Source of the DNA: Solibacillus sp. R5-41
Lineage (GTDB): Bacteria; Bacillota; Bacilli; Bacillales_A; Planococcaceae
DNA: 64,000 nucleotides
Direction: 5' to 3'
NCBI RefSeq assembly: GCF_002736105.1
Contig: NZ_CP024123.1
Span: 3,920,001 to 3,984,000, forward strand
This document shows, in pieces, positions 55,152 through 64,000 of this stretch (its first letter is position 1; every line of letters begins with the position of its first letter). The notes beneath the pieces were generated by a model, which did not search any database, was not told where the DNA came from, and saw only the letters and a list, made by a program, of their open reading frames with translations. Position numbers and translations under genes: made by a program.

Positions 55152-55180
55152 AATATAACATAAATTTAAGTAATGTACAA
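55152..55180 (-). promoter_or_regulatory. Promoter of the isolated tRNA-Asp
   Basis: -35 TTGTAC (55180-55175), -10 TATATT (55157-55152), 17 bp apart. The stretch from 55181 to 55494 upstream shows no credible gene. Confidence 0.6.
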
Positions 55181-55494
55181 CATTTTTTTTTGCTGTTTTA
55201 CTAAAAATATCAATTATACCTCGAAATCCTCTGACAGCCTACTATAAGAGTCTTTAGCTAAACGAAGATAATCATTATCCTATTCACTCACTCTATTGGT
55301 GTATTTGTTACGGTTAACGACTTTTTATAATTCCATATTGTATGCGCTTAAATTTGGAGCTACTTTCGTACGCAGTCAGTTGAGTTGAGTTGACTGGACT
55401 TGGCTTTATTGTACGACTGGAGTTTTTTCCTTGTCTTTAGATAAAATCCCTTGTAACTCCTATATAGCAAGAAGTTTGTATTTCCGAAAAACAA

Positions 55495-55522
55495 AAGATC
55501 CACTGATTTCTCAGTGGATCTT
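55495..55522 (-). terminator. Terminator of the rRNA operon
   Basis: Perfect 12-bp hairpin AAGATCCACTGA/TCAGTGGATCTT followed by TTTGTTTTT on the minus strand, 7 nt beyond 5S. Confidence 0.9.
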
Positions 55523-55528
55523 AATTTG

Positions 55529-55643
55529 CGAAGCGATGTCCTACTCTCACAGGGGGAAGCCCCCAACTACCATCGGCGCTAAAGAGCTTAACTTCCGTGT
55601 TCGGTATGGGAACGGGTGTGACCTCTTTGCCATCATCACTTCA
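55529..55643 (-). rRNA. 5S ribosomal RNA
   Basis: The minus strand shows CCCGTTCCCATACCGAACAC and GTGAGAGTAGGAC, conserved 5S blocks, with end helix GAAGTGATG/CATCGCTTC. Ends estimated to a few nt. Confidence 0.96.
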
Positions 55644-55703
55644 CTATGAAAGATTGTTCTTTCAAAACTGGATAAACGTTTCATTGAAATTGTGCAATAA
55701 ATT

Positions 55704-58630
<2,927 letters not shown>

Positions 58631-58830
58631 AATAAGTTACACTTACTCAAATGAGTAAGATTTTAAAAGATTGCACGATCAATTTCTTGATCATTTGTTT
58701 GTTTATTGCTTTCAATGTCGTTTTATCCAGTTTTCAAAGAACAAGTTTTGAAGTATTTCATCATAAAGATGAACCTTCAAAACTGAACAGCAAACGTTAA
58801 TGTTTCATTCCGTAAGGAATGATTCCGAAT

Positions 58831-60398
<1,568 letters not shown>

Positions 60399-60546
60399 TT
60401 AGTTTGAAAGCTCATTTGCTTTGCTAGCGTATCAACATAAAGTTGATATCTATGTTTTGTTTAAGTTCATCACTTAAACGTTTAAATCATTAACGTTTGC
60501 TTGTTCAGTTTTCAAGGTTCATTGTGTCGTTTTTGACACTCAATAT

Positions 60547-60575
60547 ATCATACAATATATTTTTTGTTGTGTCAA
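60547..60575 (-). promoter_or_regulatory. rRNA promoter between tRNA-Gly and 16S
   Basis: -35 TTGACA (60575-60570) and -10 TATGAT (60552-60547), 17 bp apart. It would fire 16S-23S-5S separately from the tRNA cluster. Confidence 0.75.
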
Positions 60576-60595
60576 CATTTATTTATAAGTTTTTT

Positions 60596-60669
60596 TGGAG
60601 CGGGTGATGAGAATCGAACTCACGACATCAGCTTGGAAGGCTGAGGTTTTACCATTAAACTACACCCGC
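60596..60669 (-). tRNA. tRNA-Gly (UCC)
   Basis: Acceptor GCGGGTG, anticodon loop CTTCCAA (UCC), GAGTTCGATTCTC T-arm, CCA encoded; 74 nt. Confidence 0.96.
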
Positions 60670-60687
60670 ATATGAAATTTGTTGTTA

Positions 60688-60773
<86 letters not shown>

Positions 60774-60829
60774 GTTCATTATGAACTTCTCTTATTATAC
60801 ATCTTTTCGAGAAATTGTCAACATGAAAC

Positions 60830-60905
60830 TGGTGAGCCATGAAGGACTCGAACCTTCGACCCTCTGATTAAAAGTCAGATGCTCTACCGACTGAGCTAAT
60901 GGCTC
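60830..60905 (-). tRNA. tRNA-Lys (UUU)
   Basis: Acceptor GAGCCAT/ATGGCTC, anticodon loop CTTTTAA (UUU), CCA encoded; 76 nt. Confidence 0.97.
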
Positions 60906-60910
60906 GGAAA

Positions 60911-60985
60911 TGGCTGGGGAACCTGGATTCGAACCAGGGCATGACGGAATCAAAATCCGTTGCCTTACCGCTTGGCTATACCCCA
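60911..60985 (-). tRNA. tRNA-Gln (UUG)
   Basis: Acceptor TGGGGTA, anticodon loop TTTTGAT (UUG), CCA encoded; 75 nt. Confidence 0.96.
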
Positions 60986-60990
60986 ATAAA

Positions 60991-61066
60991 TGGCGGTCCC
61001 GACCGGGATCGAACCGGCGATCTCCTGCGTGACAGGCAGGCATGTTAACCGCTACACCACGGGACC
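60991..61066 (-). tRNA. tRNA-Asp (GUC), copy 2 in the tRNA cluster
   Basis: Same 76-nt sequence as 55050-55125; anticodon loop CTGTCAC (GUC), CCA encoded. Confidence 0.97.
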
Positions 61067-61091
61067 AAAACAAATTCTTCTATATTAAAAA

Positions 61092-61166
61092 TGGTGACCC
61101 GTACGGGATTCGAACCCGTGTTACCGCCGTGAAAGGGCGGTGTCTTAACCGCTTGACCAACGGGCC
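61092..61166 (-). tRNA. tRNA-Glu (UUC)
   Basis: Acceptor GGCCCGT, anticodon loop CTTTCAC (UUC), CCA encoded; 75 nt. Confidence 0.96.
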
Positions 61167-61167
61167 A

Positions 61168-61242
61168 TGGCTCCGAAGGTAGGACTCGAACCTACGACCA
61201 ACCGGTTAACAGCCGGTTGCTCTACCACTGAGCTACTTCGGA
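61168..61242 (-). tRNA. tRNA-Asn (GUU)
   Basis: Acceptor TCCGAAG/CTTCGGA, anticodon loop CTGTTAA (GUU), CCA encoded; 75 nt. First gene of the seven-tRNA cluster. Confidence 0.97.
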
Positions 61243-61283
61243 ATATTGTTTATGTTGTCGTTATTAACTTGCCGACTTTTATT

Positions 61284-61312
61284 ATTATAGTCACCTCTTA
61301 TCGATTCGTCAA
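61284..61312 (-). promoter_or_regulatory. Promoter of the tRNA cluster
   Basis: -35 TTGACG (61312-61307) and -10 TATAAT (61289-61284), 17 bp apart, 42 nt upstream of tRNA-Asn. Between 61313 and 61487 nothing else is seen. Confidence 0.8.
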
Positions 61313-61487
61313 CACTTTTTTAAAAATAAATTTTAAACCTTAAAATTTACCAATAAAGTAAGAGCTCACTCTAATCTTTCGAATTAAATACAGTATTTCC
61401 AACTTGAGCAACGATATGCAGTTTTCAATCGCTAATAAAATTTTTGTATATAGCTATTTATGAAATGAACTTAGACAAAAACATTAT

Positions 61488-61952
61488 TCAAAATCTATTA
61501 GATACGGATTCTATTCGTCCCCCACAAATACTACAGCAATATTTTTTAATATCCATTTTTCGTTTTCTTCTATATAACTGTTTACAATTTATACAACTAT
61601 ACAAATAAATTGTTCTTGTAGTTGTTCCCCTTACTTCCTCAACCCTAGAACAAAAACGTGGTGCTCCCACTTCATTTAATAATTGTTTAAAGTCTGAATC
61701 TTGATGTTTATATCCCTTTCCAAGCAAATGCAAATGGTAATGGCAAAGTTCATGTAAAATAATCCCTCGGAGTTCTTCCATTCCAAAATGATCGTACAGT
61801 TTCTTATTTAATTCAATGTGATGTGAATTTAATAAATATCTGCCACCTGTCGTTTTTAATCTGCTATTAAAATAAGCTTGGTGTATAAATGGACGATTAA
61901 AGTGTTGAATCGAAAGCTCTTCAACTATTTTTTGAACTTGTTCGTCAGTCAC
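61488..61952 (-). CDS. ydcK: SprT-like zinc metalloprotease-fold protein
   Basis: The 154-residue protein has the zinc-binding HELCHYHLHL motif (near 67) and a C-terminal zinc ribbon with CxxC pairs (CINCKQ, CCSICGG). SprT/Spartan-like domains act on DNA-protein crosslinks in eukaryotes; the bacterial role is unproven. GTG 61952 follows GAGGTGA. B. subtilis ydcK lies near ydcI (tex), the same neighbourhood as here, between tex and tRNA genes. Confidence 0.9.
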   Translation of the reverse strand: MTDEQVQKIVEELSIQHFNRPFIHQAYFNSRLKTTGGRYLLNSHHIELNKKLYDHFGMEELRGIILHELCHYHLHLLGKGYKHQDSDFKQLLNEVGAPRFCSRVEEVRGTTTRTIYLYSCINCKQLYRRKRKMDIKKYCCSICGGRIESVSNRF

Positions 61953-62055
61953 ATACTCACCTCATATCGAAAAATTTTAGAAAGACACACTTAAAACTCA
62001 AACAAACTCTAGTTGTTCTTTTAAATTTTATATATCCCTAAAAAAGTCATAATAA

Positions 62056-62083
62056 AAAGCACACCAAATATATGGCGCACTTT
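62056..62083 (-). terminator. Terminator of tex
   Basis: 11-bp hairpin AAAGTGCGCCA/TGGTGTGCTTT (with G-U pairs) followed by TTTTATTATG on the minus strand. Confidence 0.7.
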
Positions 62084-62137
62084 CATTATATGTGATTAGC
62101 ATTAGTTAATAAATCAGTTTTGCTAAGGTATATTTGG

Positions 62138-64000
62138 TTAAATACTCTCTTGAAGTGCTGGTGGAAGCATTGTTAAAGATATTCTTCCTTTATTTACTTC
62201 GACATTTTCAATCCACACGGTCACGATATCACCTAGAGATACTACATCCAGTGGGTGCTTAACTCGACTCTTTTGTAATTTGGAAATATGAACGAGTCCA
62301 TCTTGTTTGACGCCGATATCAACAAATGCGCCAAAATCTACAACATTTCTAACCGTTCCTTGTAATTCCATTCCTACTTTTAAATCCTTCATTTGTAATA
62401 CATCTGTTTTTAATAACGGTTGTGGAAAGGCATCTCGAGGGTCTCGCGCTGGTTTCATTAATGTACCTACAATATCTTTTAAAGTTACTTCCCCAATTTG
62501 TAATGTTTCACTTAATGCTACCAACCCTAATTGACTAATCGATTGTTCAGCTTTTGCCGTTCCTAAATCATTTTTCGTTAGGCTTGCTGCTTGCAGGATT
62601 TCTTCCGCTAATTTATAACTCTCTGGATGGATTCCTGTTGCATCTAATGGATTCTTTGCTTCTGGTATACGTAAAAAACCGATTGCTTGTTCATACGTTT
62701 TTGCGCCTAAGCGTGGAATCTTCTTCAATTGAGCACGGGAAGTGAACTTTCCATTTTCACCGCGCATCGTTACAATATTTTCCGCAACGGTTTTTGATAG
62801 CCCTGAAACATACTGTAAAAGTGAGGCTGAAGCTGTGTTTACATCTACCCCAACTTGGTTTACTGCTGTTTCTACAATAAAAGTAAGGGACTCAGCCAAT
62901 TGTTTTTGCGAGACATCGTGCTGATATTGTCCTACTCCCACAGCTTTTGGATCTATTTTCACTAATTCTGATAAAGGATCTTGTAATCGACGGGCAATCG
63001 ATACCGCGCTACGTTGTTCTACTTGTAAATCTGGGAATTCTGCGCGCGCTGTTTCAGATGCCGAATAAACAGATGCCCCCGCTTCATTAACAATGACATA
63101 CGCCACATCCTGCGTAACCTCCTTCAACAGTTCCGCAATAAACTGCTCTGTCTCACGTGAAGCTGTCCCATTGCCAATAGCAATAATACTAATTGGGTAT
63201 TTATTTAATATTGATTTAATCGTCGTTTTTGATTTCGTTGTATCCGAAGTAGTATGAGGATAAATGACACCTACCTCAATCATTTTCCCTGTCTCATCAA
63301 CTACCGCTAACTTACAGCCCGTTCTATATGCAGGGTCAACACCAAGTACATACTTCCCTCGCATCGGAGGTTGTAATAATAAATTCCGTAAGTTTTCCGA
63401 GAAAATATGGATAGCTTGAGTTTCAGCTTTAGCCGTTAACTCGCCTCGTAACTCCCTTTCAATAGAGGGCTGGATTAAACGTTTGTAACTGTCTGTAACC
63501 GCTTGTTTTACTTGTTCCACAGACGGGCCGACAAAATTCCTTGGAATCCATTGATACTCCATTTGAATTGTTGCTTTTTCTATTGGTACTTCAATTGAAA
63601 CACGTAAAATTTCTTCTTTTTCTCCACGATTGACTGCCAATGTACGATGTGGCGCCATTCGATGGATAGGCTCTTCGTATGCGTAATACATTTCAAAAAC
63701 TTGCTTCTCATCTTTCTCTGCATTTTTTACGGCTGTGGCAAGTTTCCCTTCACGCCATGAAAGTATTCGTAACTTTTCACGTATGGAGGCATCATCAGCA
63801 AAACGTTCAGCAAGTATATCCCGCGCACCAGCTAAAGCATCCTCTTCTGTGATTACCCCTTGCTCTACATTTATATATAGTGCAGCCATCTGATACGTAT
63901 CTTGTTTTGTGAATTTTAATAATTGATCCGCTAGTGGTTCTAAGCCACGTTCTTTCGCAATCGTTGCCTTTGTTCGACGCTTTTGTTTATAAGGTCGATA
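62138..64000 (-). CDS. tex: Tex-type RNA-binding transcriptional accessory protein, 3' part
   Basis: The frame runs off the right edge; 620 codons are visible and roughly the first 100 are missing. It begins in the helical part YRPYKQKRRTKATIAKERGL. Next come the YqgF/RNase H-like domain (GKYVLGVDPAYRTGCKLAVV), helix-hairpin-helix segments (VNTASASLLQYVSGLS, SRAQLKKIPRLG) and a C-terminal S1 domain (GTVRNVVDFGAFVDIG, LVHISKL). Tex is a conserved nucleic-acid binding protein of the transcription machinery. It lies upstream of ydcK on the same strand. Confidence 0.95.
   Translation of the reverse strand, partial: YRPYKQKRRTKATIAKERGLEPLADQLLKFTKQDTYQMAALYINVEQGVITEEDALAGARDILAERFADDASIREKLRILSWREGKLATAVKNAEKDEKQVFEMYYAYEEPIHRMAPHRTLAVNRGEKEEILRVSIEVPIEKATIQMEYQWIPRNFVGPSVEQVKQAVTDSYKRLIQPSIERELRGELTAKAETQAIHIFSENLRNLLLQPPMRGKYVLGVDPAYRTGCKLAVVDETGKMIEVGVIYPHTTSDTTKSKTTIKSILNKYPISIIAIGNGTASRETEQFIAELLKEVTQDVAYVIVNEAGASVYSASETARAEFPDLQVEQRSAVSIARRLQDPLSELVKIDPKAVGVGQYQHDVSQKQLAESLTFIVETAVNQVGVDVNTASASLLQYVSGLSKTVAENIVTMRGENGKFTSRAQLKKIPRLGAKTYEQAIGFLRIPEAKNPLDATGIHPESYKLAEEILQAASLTKNDLGTAKAEQSISQLGLVALSETLQIGEVTLKDIVGTLMKPARDPRDAFPQPLLKTDVLQMKDLKVGMELQGTVRNVVDFGAFVDIGVKQDGLVHISKLQKSRVKHPLDVVSLGDIVTVWIENVEVNKGRISLTMLPPALQESI

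Noticed and set aside
55360-55566. Minus-strand 68-codon frame between 5S and tRNA-Asp
   Set aside because: Overlaps the 5S end and its terminator.
60795-61073. Minus-strand 92-codon frame
   Set aside because: It spans tRNA-Lys, tRNA-Gln and tRNA-Asp genes.

Overview
The window reads as chromosome of a low-GC, endospore-forming Bacillota of the Planococcaceae type (Solibacillus/Lysinibacillus-like). Reasons: gene order shared with Bacillus subtilis in several blocks (MoxR-DUF58-transglutaminase-guaA; pncB-nadE; des-desK-desR; groEL-groES-ydiL-tatC-tatA-rex-ydiF-tsaD-rimI-tsaB-tsaE; sprT-tex beside rRNA), a cwlJ-type spore germination gene, an S-layer-anchored surface protein, and Gram-positive style strong Shine-Dalgarno sites with frequent GTG/TTG starts. 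The species assignment is inference.

Layout. 1-5.5 kb: 5' end of a purine permease gene (pbuG) under a guanine riboswitch and PurR boxes, a flavin reductase, a kinase-fold phosphotransferase, an MFS exporter and several small genes. 5.8-11.9 kb: guaA with its own divergent guanine-type riboswitch, preceded by a three-gene MoxR/DUF58/transglutaminase operon. 12-17.8 kb: NAD salvage (pncB-nadE), FetAB-type ABC exporter behind a perfect Noc-binding palindrome, proline dehydrogenase. 17.9-21.4 kb: cold/membrane-fluidity operon des-desK-desR and an acetyltransferase. 21.5-26.8 kb: methionine synthesis (yitJ-metH) behind a SAM-I riboswitch. 27-39 kb: coproporphyrinogen oxidase, a haem-globin chemoreceptor, Sel1-repeat protein, LysR regulator, esterase, a GDSL/SLH surface hydrolase, a parS-like site, a TVP38 membrane protein with an OmpR-type two-component system and a decayed methyltransferase gene.

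39-43.5 kb: a candidate structured RNA without an attached gene, cwlJ, and an operon of three genes (small STAS-like protein, GNAT-like protein, methyl-accepting protein without sensor domain) under a c-di-GMP-I riboswitch; an integrase remnant lies just beyond. 43.5-54.3 kb: groESL under CIRCE/HrcA, CPBP protease, Tat translocase, Rex, ABC-F protein, a DnaA-box cluster and the tsaD-rimI-tsaB-tsaE t6A operon. 55-61.3 kb: 5S, 23S and 16S rRNA with seven tRNAs upstream and one tRNA-Asp downstream, all on the minus strand. 61.5-64 kb: SprT-like protein and Tex (truncated by the window end).

The strongest regulatory themes are nucleotide second messengers and purines: two guanine-type riboswitches (pbuG, guaA), one SAM-I and one c-di-GMP-I riboswitch, each followed by an intrinsic terminator. 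Candidate chromosome-maintenance sites (Noc site, parS-like site, DnaA-box cluster) also occur. No CRISPR array, intact insertion sequence or intact prophage was seen.
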